Below, in pieces: positions 8,892 to 17,052 of a DNA stretch of 64,000 nt. Origin of the DNA: Chryseobacterium caseinilyticum (GTDB lineage Bacteria; Bacteroidota; Bacteroidia; Flavobacteriales; Weeksellaceae); assembly GCF_014837145.1 (NCBI RefSeq), contig NZ_JACYFS010000001.1, positions 744,001 through 808,000 on the forward strand, written 5' to 3'. The notes under the pieces were generated by a model, which saw only the letters and a list, made by a program, of their open reading frames with translations, was not told the DNA's origin and did no database searches. The translations under genes were made by a program, and so were the position numbers. Within the stretch, counting starts at the first letter, position 1, and the number at the start of each line of letters is the position of its first letter.

Positions 8892-9308
8892 CTATTCGTT
8901 ATCTTTAATCTGATCATAAATCAGTTTGGTGACAATTGCACCGAAAAGATAATATCCTACAGTCATAATTTTCTTTTTATTGGTGCTTGCTACCGGATCA
9001 GGATCAAGTCCTAACTTTTGAGGTAATGCAATAGCTCCGACACCTGCCAGAAGTCCGCTTGCGAGATTATGGGTTGTTGCTGTAGTCGCATAATAAACTG
9101 CGTTGCTTATAACATCACCTGCAAGAGTGGCGGCATAAAGCTGGTTGGGATTGTTAATTTCAAGTGCTGTTCTGTCTGTCATTTTACTGAGTGCTTCTTC
9201 ACCCAGTTCGTTGATGTGGGGCACATCTTTACAGGTTTTTCTCACGATTTCGTGTAACAGGTTAAGGGCAACTGCTCCTCCGAGTCCTGCGATCATTTTT
9301 TTTAGCAT
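8892..9308 (-). CDS. Hypothetical membrane-associated protein
   Basis: A 138-residue protein with an N-terminal hydrophobic segment (MLKKMIAGLGGAVALNLLHEIV), a central Ala/Gly-rich stretch that could cross the membrane (LASGLLAGVGAIAL), and a hydrophobic segment near the C-terminus (VGYYLFGAIVTKLIY). I do not recognise the family. The 333 bases between it and the next gene (9309-9641) hold only a promoter-like site for that gene. Confidence 0.6.
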   Translation of the reverse strand: MLKKMIAGLGGAVALNLLHEIVRKTCKDVPHINELGEEALSKMTDRTALEINNPNQLYAATLAGDVISNAVYYATTATTHNLASGLLAGVGAIALPQKLGLDPDPVASTNKKKIMTVGYYLFGAIVTKLIYDQIKDNE

Positions 9309-9531
9309 AATATTTTTGTTTTGGATTTTAATTTAAAGAAGAATTTCTTACTGTAAATCAGTCAAGAATGGTACCAAAACTAAGGCTCTTCTGCTGTAAA
9401 TGATTTAATTTGATGGAACTTAAAATAAATTCAATTCGTTTAGTCTGATAATTTTTGACAGGACTAAGATGTTATTTTTTTTGCTAAATGAATTAGATTC
9501 AAAATGCATTTTTTTGTGACAGCAATCATAC

Positions 9532-9559
9532 TTTTTTCGGAGTTTAAAGACTATCTTTG
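9532..9559 (+). promoter_or_regulatory. Bacteroidetes-type promoter
   Basis: TATCTTTG (9552-9559) matches the TAnnTTTG box exactly, with TTT at 9532-9534 seventeen bases upstream. It lies 82 bases before the gene starting at 9642, implying a long 5' leader. Confidence 0.5.
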
Positions 9560-9641
9560 AAATAATCACAGAAATTAATTTTTCGTTTAGAAAATAGTAT
9601 TCTAATAGTGATTTTTTCTCAACTGAACCAAAACTGAAAAG

Positions 9642-10250
9642 ATGAAACCTAAAAATATTCCGGGAGTTCCAAAACAGGTGAAAGGCGGCTTTCATGATTC
9701 CGAAAGTTTCCAGAAATCAGAAACTGAAGAAGATGTTGAAATGCGGTTTCATCATCTTAAAGAGCGGTTCTTCAGCATTAATCAGTGGAAAGAGTACTGC
9801 CCTGAAAGCAGAGCAGATTTTAAGCTTTGCAATCTGAACGGAAATATCGTGGAACGTCTGCCTCAGGAAGGTGATTACATCAGAATTGATATTCCCGGTC
9901 CCGGTGGTAAAGAAGGCCGTTCATTCGACTGGACGGTGATTGATAAAATTGATTTTGATTCGCCAAACCGGCTTCTGATTCAGTGCAGACCTTCTCCCGA
10001 TCCTGTAAAATTCAACAGCAAAAAGATTGCACATTTCTATTGCGACAAATCAACTTCTACTTTTGTTATTGAAAGAAATCTAGATATGCTGATGGCGGCT
10101 GTTTACGGAAGAAATGAATCTCCCAATTTGAAATCTGGTTTTATTAATTCTGCACGAAACGTAATGATTGCTGTCGGAGGAATTTTTGGACTTTCTAAAA
10201 TTCAGTGGGAATGCCTTGCAGAAGGTATGCTTAAGGGTGAAAGCGAATAA
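9642..10250 (+). CDS. Hypothetical protein
   Basis: A 202-residue soluble protein. The middle part reads like a beta-rich domain (GDYIRIDIPGPGGKEGRSFDWTVI), followed by FNSKKIAHFY and a helical end. No signal peptide, no known domain recognised. It stands alone with its own promoter and terminator in the stress block, which suggests a role there but nothing more exact. Confidence 0.6.
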   Translation: MKPKNIPGVPKQVKGGFHDSESFQKSETEEDVEMRFHHLKERFFSINQWKEYCPESRADFKLCNLNGNIVERLPQEGDYIRIDIPGPGGKEGRSFDWTVIDKIDFDSPNRLLIQCRPSPDPVKFNSKKIAHFYCDKSTSTFVIERNLDMLMAAVYGRNESPNLKSGFINSARNVMIAVGGIFGLSKIQWECLAEGMLKGESE

Positions 10251-10312
10251 TGTGAGGAAACTAATTTTTTATAAAGAGATAAGATCCTGGAAATAATTCG
10301 GGAGCAGGACAT

Positions 10313-10348
10313 AAAAAAGGAGCAGTTTTTTTTAGCTGCTCCTTTTTT
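10313..10348. terminator. Bidirectional terminator
   Basis: Stem AAAAAAGGAGCAG/CTGCTCCTTTTTT (10313-10325 and 10336-10348) with a 10-base loop, between convergent genes ending at 10250 and 10360. A/T flanks serve both strands. Confidence 0.85.
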
Positions 10349-10359
10349 TGAGTTGATTT

Positions 10360-11814
10360 TTAGAATTGAAGTTTAAACGGTCCTTCAAAATAGGTATCAT
10401 ATGAATCCACAAGATTTCCTTTCAGATCGTAAACTCCGATGGTTATATTCTGTTTCGAAAGATTCATCTCCTTCTCCGGAAAAGTGATGTTGATTGTACC
10501 CTTTGATATTTTATCTTTAGGTATAGAAATATTGCCAGATCCGCTGAAAATAATTTCACCGTGTGCAGGCTCAATTACTTTAATCGTTACCACTTTTTTA
10601 TCATTCGATTTATTGAGAAATGTGTAGTTGTAGGTATTGGTAATAAAACCGTCTCTCACAAAAAACGTACTTCCTGCAGGTTTGATGAATTTAGCCTCCA
10701 TATCTCCACGGCTGTAAAGTAAAAATCCTAATAAAAGCTGTAAAGCAATAAGCACGACCATGAAAATTTTCATTCTTCCGGTAAAACGTGTCGGAATACC
10801 TGTCTCAATTTCTGTTTCAGATGCGTATCTTATCAAACCTTTAGGCAGACCTACTTTCACCATGACTTCATCACAGGCATCGATGCAAGCGGTACAGTTG
10901 ACGCATTCCAGCTGCTGCCCATCCCTGATATCAATTCCCGTAGGACAGACCACCACGCACTGATGGCAATCTATACAGTCACCTTTTCCTGCGGCTTTTC
11001 TATCTTCATCTTTTCTCCATTTTGCTCTGTTTTCACCTCTTTTAAAATCATAGAATACGTTGATGGTATCTTTATCAATCAACACACCCTGTAATCTTCC
11101 GTAAGGACAGACCAAAGTGCAGACCTGCTCACGGAACCATGCAAAAACAAAATAGAATGCTGCCGTAAAAAGTATAATGACAATAAAATTGGTAGGATGG
11201 GCGAGCGGTCCCTCTGCAATTGTTCTAAATACTTCCTCGTAACCAACAATTACCATCACCATAAAGTGGGTGAATATGAGAGAAAGTACAAAATATATCG
11301 TCCATTTAAGGGATCTTTTCCATATTTTTTCTGCATCCCATTCCTGACGATCCAGCTTCATCTGCTTATTACGGTCACCTTCGATAGCAAATTCTATCTT
11401 TCTGAAAACACTTTCAAGAAAAATGGTTTGAGGGCAGATCCAACCACAGAAAATCCTTCCGAATGCTATGGTGAAAATAATGATGCAGATCAATCCTACA
11501 ATCGCTCCTAAAGTTAAAAGAAAGAAATCCTGAGGGTAAAAGGGCTGTCCAAAAATGAAAAACTGTCTGTCGATAACGTTCAGTAACAGAAAAGGGTTCC
11601 CGTTAATTTTTATAAAAGGTACCGCAAGATAAATTGCGAGGAGAATGTAAGCTACAATTGTCCGGTAGTTGGTGAATTTCCCTTTTGGTCTTTTAGGAAA
11701 GATCCATTTTCTTTTACCAGACTGTTCCATTGTTCCTATCGAATCCCGGTAGGTTTCAGGATCCAGTACCTGACCCTGTCCGCCACGGATTTGCTCATTT
11801 TCATTTGACGCCAT
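10360..11814 (-). CDS. ccoG: Cytochrome c oxidase accessory protein CcoG (FixG/RdxA)
   Basis: A 484-residue membrane iron-sulfur protein that handles copper reduction during assembly of cbb3-type oxidase. Several transmembrane helices are seen (near 55-70, 95-120, 170-190, 205-225 and 345-365). Cys motifs are CGWICPQ and CTLVCPYGR in the membrane part and two 4Fe-4S clusters in CIDCHQCVVVCP and CVNCTACIDACD. A C-terminal Ig-like domain with periplasmic topology follows. It is normally beside ccoNOPQ, but here it stands alone. A 27-bp inverted repeat 50-76 bases upstream may be its operator. Confidence 0.9.
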   Translation of the reverse strand: MASNENEQIRGGQGQVLDPETYRDSIGTMEQSGKRKWIFPKRPKGKFTNYRTIVAYILLAIYLAVPFIKINGNPFLLLNVIDRQFFIFGQPFYPQDFFLLTLGAIVGLICIIIFTIAFGRIFCGWICPQTIFLESVFRKIEFAIEGDRNKQMKLDRQEWDAEKIWKRSLKWTIYFVLSLIFTHFMVMVIVGYEEVFRTIAEGPLAHPTNFIVIILFTAAFYFVFAWFREQVCTLVCPYGRLQGVLIDKDTINVFYDFKRGENRAKWRKDEDRKAAGKGDCIDCHQCVVVCPTGIDIRDGQQLECVNCTACIDACDEVMVKVGLPKGLIRYASETEIETGIPTRFTGRMKIFMVVLIALQLLLGFLLYSRGDMEAKFIKPAGSTFFVRDGFITNTYNYTFLNKSNDKKVVTIKVIEPAHGEIIFSGSGNISIPKDKISKGTINITFPEKEMNLSKQNITIGVYDLKGNLVDSYDTYFEGPFKLQF

Positions 11815-11863
11815 AGTTATTTTCTTTTTTGGTAACAGATATAATTTCAGAAGCGAAATTAAA

Positions 11864-11890
11864 GTCTTATATCAATTACAACTATAAGAC
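11864..11890. promoter_or_regulatory. Inverted repeat upstream of ccoG
   Basis: Arms GTCTTATA and TATAAGAC separated by 11 bases, 50-76 bases before the ccoG start. Placement fits an operator. No terminator-like T tract follows. Confidence 0.4.
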
Positions 11891-11995
11891 CAAAGAGCGG
11901 GATAATTTCCTGTAAATTATTGATATTTTAAACTTATGACTGCAATCACAACAATCACTTTAATTCCGATTTTTTTTAATCACAGGACAAAAAAA

Positions 11996-12013
11996 AGACC
12001 CGTTTCCGGGTCT
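11996..12013 (-). terminator. Intrinsic terminator of the YciE-like gene
   Basis: Stem AGACCCG/CGGGTCT with loop TTTC, followed by eight T on the minus strand; 15 bases beyond the stop at 12029. Confidence 0.8.
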
Positions 12014-12028
12014 GATTTATTTAGAAAT

Positions 12029-12700
12029 TTAAGCATTGATCGCTTTGGAATTGAGATTGGTATCTGCAATTTTTGAGAGTAGATCGTTACAGTTTTTTTC
12101 TTCATCCAAAGTCAACAGAAGATGTTTGAGGCATTCTTTTTCCTTAAGAATCTTGGCGTATGCAGCAAGTGTTCCGTAAGTTGCAATTTCATAGTGCTCC
12201 ACTTTTTGAGCAGCAGCAATAATTCCTGCATCACGCACAGCTCCCGGCTTTGTTTCTTCCATGATGCCGGTACCTTCATCCAAAAGCCCCTGCATTGCAT
12301 CACATTTTTTAGCTTCTGCTTTTTTCTTTAATGCTTTGAAGCATGCTTCAAGTCTTTTTACCTGCTCTTTTGTCTCCTCAAGATGCTCGCCTAAGGCCTG
12401 CTTCAGTTTTGTATCTGTTGCGTTTTTCTGCATTTTAGGAAGTGCTTTAGAAAGTGCTTTTTCAGCCCAGTAAATGTCTTTCAGTGAATCTTCAAACAGG
12501 TCGCTCAGATTTTTTGCTGAATCCTGTTTTGCAGGTACTTTGTCAGATGATTTTGCAGCTGTTTTAGCTGTTGATTTTGTAGAAGATTTTCCAGTCATTT
12601 TTGCTGACGACTTGGATGTCGCTTTTGGTGAAGCTTTAGATGTTGAAGCCGAGATTTTCTTGCCAGTACTTTTAGTAGCTGTAGCTCTTTTGGTTTCCAT
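12029..12700 (-). CDS. YciE/YciF-like ferritin-fold protein (DUF892) with histone-like tail
   Basis: A 223-residue protein in two parts. Residues 1-63 are almost only Lys, Ala, Ser and Thr in short repeats (KSSAKMTGKSSTKSTAK), like histone H1 tails. Residues 64-220 form a DUF892 domain of the ferritin-like superfamily: LSDLFEDSLKDIYWAEKAL, EHLEETKEQVKRLE, VEHYEIATYGTLAAYAK and LDEEKNCNDLL, with Glu/His at the places of metal ligands. The family is stress-induced; the tail could bind DNA or polyphosphate. No signal peptide. The basic tail is unusual and could give a Dps-like DNA-protective role. Confidence 0.8.
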   Translation of the reverse strand: METKRATATKSTGKKISASTSKASPKATSKSSAKMTGKSSTKSTAKTAAKSSDKVPAKQDSAKNLSDLFEDSLKDIYWAEKALSKALPKMQKNATDTKLKQALGEHLEETKEQVKRLEACFKALKKKAEAKKCDAMQGLLDEGTGIMEETKPGAVRDAGIIAAAQKVEHYEIATYGTLAAYAKILKEKECLKHLLLTLDEEKNCNDLLSKIADTNLNSKAINA

Positions 12701-12999
12701 AATATTAAAAATTTGATTGGTTTTGTTATATCTCAGGTTACAATTACCAGACCATAGGCAAATAAAATAAATGATTGTGGTAGTAAAATTCAGCGTTACT
12801 GATGTTTAGAAGCTATTTAAATATTCAAATCAGTTATTTCATTTAAAAACTATCCGACATTTATAAAAAAATTAACAGTCTGATTTTACAGACTTTAATT
12901 TGTTTGACCTTTATAAATGATTACTGACTTAAATCAAGGCTTGAAATTTGAAATGGGTAAAAAACACCAAACATGATCAAATCTTAATATACAATTGCT

Positions 13000-13497
13000 A
13001 TGGAAATTGAACGAAGTCTATTGTCTGAAGTAGGAAATTTACTCTTAAATGCTGAAGAAACAGTTTCTGTCGCCGAAAGTGTGACATCAGGTTTTCTCCA
13101 GTTTTCATTTTCACAGATGGCTGATGCCTCACGATATTACCACGGCGGAATTACTGCATACACGATTGATGAAAAAGTAAAATTCCTTGGAATCGACCGT
13201 ATACAAGCTGAAAAATGCGACTGCGTATCTGAGCAAATTGCAGAGGTAATGGCTTTGAACATTGCAAAATCTTTTGAAACCGACTGGGGAATCGCTGTCA
13301 CAGGTTATGCAACACCTGTGGCAGAATCTGATTTTAAAATCTTTGCCTATTTCAGTTTCAGTTATAAAAATGAAATCCTATTCAGCAAAAAACTGGAACT
13401 TCACCCAAGAACAAATCAGCAAAATGCGCAGATTTATTACTGTGAATTTATTTTAGGCTGTCTTAAAACCAAACTTTCTGAACTTCAATCTGATTAA
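13000..13497 (+). CDS. CinA C-terminal domain protein (nicotinamide-nucleotide amidase-like)
   Basis: A 165-residue stand-alone CinA-C domain. The family hydrolyses NMN to nicotinate mononucleotide in pyridine nucleotide recycling. Recognised by SVAESVTSGFLQFSFS (family AESCTGG), YYHGGITAYTIDEKVKFLGI (vxYsnxxKxxlLGV) and IAVTGYATP (GITGIAGP). AES and Lys are kept, but CTGG is changed to VTSG and the GIAGP loop to GYATP, so activity is uncertain. The 299-base gap upstream holds no other feature I can name. Confidence 0.65.
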   Translation: MEIERSLLSEVGNLLLNAEETVSVAESVTSGFLQFSFSQMADASRYYHGGITAYTIDEKVKFLGIDRIQAEKCDCVSEQIAEVMALNIAKSFETDWGIAVTGYATPVAESDFKIFAYFSFSYKNEILFSKKLELHPRTNQQNAQIYYCEFILGCLKTKLSELQSD

Positions 13498-13644
13498 TCA
13501 AGAATTTCTACAGACATGAATCGGTTTATAATCGATTTAAAGAAATTAAAATATAAACCCTTAAATATTAAAATTTTATAATAGATTCAATGAATATTAA
13601 TTCATTAATATATGAATTATAATAAAATGTAATTGTATTTTCTT

Positions 13645-13740
13645 ATGTCTATAGTCATAGTATTAATCGGCTTTATAAGCCTATTTTTACCGCCGGTTTT
13701 ATTGAAAATAAAGGAGTTTTTTTTCCGTAAAGATTTTTAA
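13645..13740 (+). CDS. Possible 31-residue membrane peptide
   Basis: ATG at 13645 opens a 31-codon frame: a hydrophobic segment (residues 2-20, with PP near the middle) followed by a basic amphipathic end KIKEFFFRKDF. The composition is that of a single-pass small membrane peptide, 25 bases before the Crp/Fnr gene. Chance occurrence in AT-rich DNA cannot be excluded. The remainder of 13498-13765 holds nothing I can name. Confidence 0.25.
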   Translation: MSIVIVLIGFISLFLPPVLLKIKEFFFRKDF

Positions 13741-13765
13741 TATTCTACTAAACTAATAATGATCT

Positions 13766-14362
13766 ATGATTATTGACGAAGAATTACTTTTAAAAAATGG
13801 GGCAGAAATTCTACAATGTAAAGCAGGTGAAACTATTATAACTGAGGGCTCATTACCCAAATATTATTACCAGATCCAGACAGGACTTATTAAAATTAAT
13901 TCATACAAAGACGACGGCAGCGAGTTTATACACAGTCTGCCGTCAGACGGACAATGCATTGCTGAAACTTTCCTTTGGTATGATGTTCCATACTGCGTCA
14001 ATGCAGAGGTGATGAACGATGCCGTAATTTTAAGGGTGAGAAAAGATGTTTTTTTAGATATTGTCAATTCAGATTCTGTTCTGATGAATCGGGTGATGTC
14101 TTACACCTCCGAGAGAATGTTTTACCGTTACAAAATGCTCACTACACTGTCCGTCAACAATCCCGCCCACAGAATATTAAAGGTGATGGAGTTTCTAAAA
14201 TCTCATCATCAGATTGATGAACCCTTTCAGTTTACAGTACCATTCTCCAGACGTCAATTGGCTTCTCTCACGGGATTGCGGGTAGAAACCGTTATCAGAA
14301 CTGTAAAAAAACTCGAAAAGCAGAATTTTGTCAAAATAAACAACGGGAAAATTTGCTTTTAA
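13766..14362 (+). CDS. Crp/Fnr family transcriptional regulator
   Basis: A 198-residue regulator: cyclic-nucleotide-binding fold over residues 15-120 (GETIITEGSLPKYYYQIQTG), dimer helix, and a winged HTH at about 158-198. The recognition helix reads LRVETVIRTVKKLEK. The FNR Cys cluster is missing, and the cNMP phosphate-binding Arg-Ser pair is not evident, so the ligand is unknown. The paralogue at 18297-18893 shares the LRVETVIRTVK helix exactly, so both probably bind the same DNA. It lies upstream of katE, and an FNR-like palindrome follows at 14446. Confidence 0.85.
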   Translation: MIIDEELLLKNGAEILQCKAGETIITEGSLPKYYYQIQTGLIKINSYKDDGSEFIHSLPSDGQCIAETFLWYDVPYCVNAEVMNDAVILRVRKDVFLDIVNSDSVLMNRVMSYTSERMFYRYKMLTTLSVNNPAHRILKVMEFLKSHHQIDEPFQFTVPFSRRQLASLTGLRVETVIRTVKKLEKQNFVKINNGKICF

Positions 14363-14445
14363 AGATTTTGTGAAAATTAATTGAATAACCTTTTTTCTCA
14401 TAAACTTAAATCTATTCATCTTTTTGCTCTAAGAAAGCTTAACGT

Positions 14446-14459
14446 ATGATTCCAGTCAT
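14446..14459. promoter_or_regulatory. FNR-like site ATGAT-TCCA-GTCAT
   Basis: A 5-4-5 palindrome with one mismatch, flanked by T and A as in the site at 18965. It lies in the 521-base gap before katE, 84 bases after the regulator gene and 57 bases before the doubtful reading frame at 14516. Confidence 0.4.
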
Positions 14460-14515
14460 AACAAATCAATTTTTATAAGGTTAAATTTGGTAACACCAAC
14501 ATCAAATATAATTTT

Positions 14516-14671
14516 ATGAAAACTTTTTTACCAGGTTGTTCCGTTTCAGGGAGCAGCATTAATGATTTTCCCTGTGGATATGCAGTCCATGATACAGCCA
14601 AAAAAACTTTTGCAGAAAATCTATGCGTAACCGTTCCATGGCTCAGTATTTGTCACAAACAGTTTTCGTGA
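14516..14671 (+). CDS. Doubtful 51-residue Cys-containing reading frame
   Basis: ATG 14516 to TGA 14669-14671 gives 51 residues with five Cys (MKTFLPGCSVSGSSINDFPC at the start). TTTGG followed by TATAATTTT just upstream looks promoter-like, and the nearby FNR-like site would fit. No family is recognised. It may be a leader, a small gene or noise in the 14363-14883 gap. Confidence 0.2.
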   Translation: MKTFLPGCSVSGSSINDFPCGYAVHDTAKKTFAENLCVTVPWLSICHKQFS

Positions 14672-14823
14672 ATACAACGATACAGAATACTCTTTAAATC
14701 GGGACCTTCAGCAAAGATATTTCAGACAGAAAAAAATAAATCAGAATTATAATTGTACTCAGCACCAGACAGAATGCCTGTTTGGATTATGTTCTTTATG
14801 AAATATGGTTAATTACTTCAACC

Positions 14824-14840
14824 ATGAATGCACTATTCAT
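14824..14840. promoter_or_regulatory. Palindrome ATGAAT-N5-ATTCAT upstream of katE
   Basis: A perfect 6-5-6 palindrome 44-60 bases before the katE start codon, in position for an operator. It differs in spacing from the ATGAT-N4-ATCAT sites. Confidence 0.3.
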
Positions 14841-14883
14841 CTAAATCAAAAATAATTTAAAAAATATCACACAAACAATTAAT

Positions 14884-17049
14884 ATGGATACAAACGACAA
14901 AAACAATGACAAGCTGGATCAGCTGAATTTTTTCAAGACAGACAATTCTGATGAGAAACTCACCACCAATCAGGGATTGAAGATTCGGAATAATCAGGAT
15001 TCGCTGAAAGACGGTGAGCGCGGAGCAACTCTTCTGGAAGATTTTATTCTGAGAGAAAAAATTACCCATTTTGACCATGAAAGAATTCCAGAAAGAATCG
15101 TTCATGCAAGAGGTTCGGGTGCGCACGGTGTATTTAAACTGAGCAAAAACATGCAGGAGTTCACCAAGGCTAAATTATTTACCGATCTGGAAAAAGAAAC
15201 CCCCGTTTTTGTGAGATTTTCTACCGTTGCAGGCAGCAGAGGAAGTACAGATTTAGCGAGAGACGTGCGTGGTTTTGCAATAAAATTTTATACAGATGAA
15301 GGAAACTACGATTTAGTAGGAAATAATATTCCCGTATTTTTTATTCAGGATGCAATGAAATTTCCCGATCTGGTACATGCCGTAAAGCCTGAACCTGATA
15401 ACGAAATTCCGCAGGCCGCCTCTGCACACGATACTTTTTGGGATTTCATTTCTTTAATGCCTGAAAGTATGCACATGATTATGTGGCTGATGAGCGACAG
15501 GGCTTTACCACGAAGTTACAGAATGATGGAAGGCTTTGGTGTTCACTCATTCAGATTTATCAACAGTGAGGGTTCTGCATTCTTTGTGAAATTTCATTTA
15601 AAACCAAAATTAGGTGTACACTCAGTTGCATGGCCGGAAGCTCAGAAAATTTCAGGTGCTGATCCGGATTTCCACAGAAGAGATCTTTGGGAGGCCATCG
15701 AAAGTGGTGCTTTTCCTGAATGGGACTTAGGTGTACAGATTGTACCGGAAGAAAATGAATTTGATTTTGATTTTGATCTTTTAGATCCTACGAAGATTAT
15801 TCCTGAAGAAACTGTTCCTGTGGAAATTATGGGAACTTTAACTCTGAACAGAAATCCTGATAACTTCTTTGCTGAAACAGAGCAGATCGCTTTTCATCCC
15901 GGTCACCTAATTCCGGGAATTGATTTTACGAATGACCCATTATTGCAGGGCCGTCTGTTTTCATATACAGATACTCAGCTTTCAAGATTAGGTTCTCCGA
16001 ATTTCCATGAAATTCCAATTAATAAATCTGTCCCTACCGTACATAATAATCAGCGTGACGGGCACATGAGACAGCAGATCGCAAAAGGAAAGGTAAGCTA
16101 TGAACCCAATTCAATGGGCGGAGGATGTCCTTACCAGGCCATGATGTCGGAAGGTGGTTTTGATACTTATGGTGAGAGAATCAGCGGCACAAAAATCAGA
16201 GCCAGAAGCGAATCTTTTGTTGAACATTATTCTCAGGCTAAATTATTTTATAACAGCCAGTCTGAGCCTGAAAAGACACATTTACAGAAAGCACTGGTAT
16301 TCGAATTATCTAAAGTGACGATTCCTGCCATCAGAGAAAGAATGGTTTCCCAGCTTAATTTCATCAATAAAGATTTAGCTAAAATAGTGGCCGAAAAAGT
16401 GGGAGTAGAGGTGAAAACTCTTGAACAACCCAACGGAAGTATTCCTGCCGACGCCGATCCTGAAGCATTGCAAAGCGAAGAACGTGAGACTTCACTGAAT
16501 TCTTCAGATGCCCTGAGCATGAAAAATACGGTTAAAGACTCTGTTGAATCAAGAATTATTGCATTCTTAGTTGCAGACGGCTGCAATGCAGCACGTGTTT
16601 CAGAGCTGAAGTCTAAACTTGAATCAAAAGGTGCAACCGTACAGTTTGTAGCTCCTGAAATGGCTCCTGTAAAATCTGATGACGGTACTGAGCTTACCCC
16701 GAAACATTCAATCTCAAGCACGATGAGTGTTTGCTTTGATGCAGTTTATGTAGCCGCCGGATCAGCATCCACCCAGCAATGGCTTCAGCCTGACTACAAA
16801 AACAGTGTAGTAGAATTTGTAAACGAAGCATACAGACATTGTAAAGCAGTTTTCTTTGATAAAGAAACAGATGCACTCTTTGATAAAACAGATCTGACCG
16901 ACTTCCATTCTGAGGATCCTGCCGTTATTTCAGTTAAGAAAAACGATTCAGATGACAGTTTTATTACAGCGATCGCTTCTCACAGAGTCTGGGATTTTGA
17001 AAAACACAGAAACGGATTTATCAAAAATGAAGACCCTTCAAAAAATTAA
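14884..17049 (+). CDS. katE: Large-subunit catalase HPII type
   Basis: A 721-residue clade 2 catalase that splits hydrogen peroxide. The catalytic His lies in ERIVHARGSGAHG, the distal Asn in DLVGNNIPVFFIQDA, and the heme-ligand Tyr in GRLFSYTDTQLSRLG. After the catalase core (to about residue 500) comes the C-terminal DJ-1/PfpI-like flavodoxin fold (about 550-700, RIIAFLVADGCNAARV), as in E. coli KatE. The N-terminal extension is polar, with no export signal. It forms an operon with the alcohol dehydrogenase 3 bases downstream, and lies between two Crp/Fnr genes. Confidence 0.95.
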   Translation: MDTNDKNNDKLDQLNFFKTDNSDEKLTTNQGLKIRNNQDSLKDGERGATLLEDFILREKITHFDHERIPERIVHARGSGAHGVFKLSKNMQEFTKAKLFTDLEKETPVFVRFSTVAGSRGSTDLARDVRGFAIKFYTDEGNYDLVGNNIPVFFIQDAMKFPDLVHAVKPEPDNEIPQAASAHDTFWDFISLMPESMHMIMWLMSDRALPRSYRMMEGFGVHSFRFINSEGSAFFVKFHLKPKLGVHSVAWPEAQKISGADPDFHRRDLWEAIESGAFPEWDLGVQIVPEENEFDFDFDLLDPTKIIPEETVPVEIMGTLTLNRNPDNFFAETEQIAFHPGHLIPGIDFTNDPLLQGRLFSYTDTQLSRLGSPNFHEIPINKSVPTVHNNQRDGHMRQQIAKGKVSYEPNSMGGGCPYQAMMSEGGFDTYGERISGTKIRARSESFVEHYSQAKLFYNSQSEPEKTHLQKALVFELSKVTIPAIRERMVSQLNFINKDLAKIVAEKVGVEVKTLEQPNGSIPADADPEALQSEERETSLNSSDALSMKNTVKDSVESRIIAFLVADGCNAARVSELKSKLESKGATVQFVAPEMAPVKSDDGTELTPKHSISSTMSVCFDAVYVAAGSASTQQWLQPDYKNSVVEFVNEAYRHCKAVFFDKETDALFDKTDLTDFHSEDPAVISVKKNDSDDSFITAIASHRVWDFEKHRNGFIKNEDPSKN

Positions 17050-17052
17050 CAG

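Noticed and set aside
9420..9695. 91-codon frame on the minus strand
   Set aside because: Low-complexity Phe/Lys/Asn frame over AT-rich promoter DNA and the start of the 9642 gene; no domain.
11197..11511. 104-codon frame on the plus strand
   Set aside because: Antisense to the ccoG membrane region and without a recognisable domain.
12909..12985. Further FNR-like site before the CinA-C gene
   Set aside because: ATGAT is present but the second half-site is not at the right spacing.
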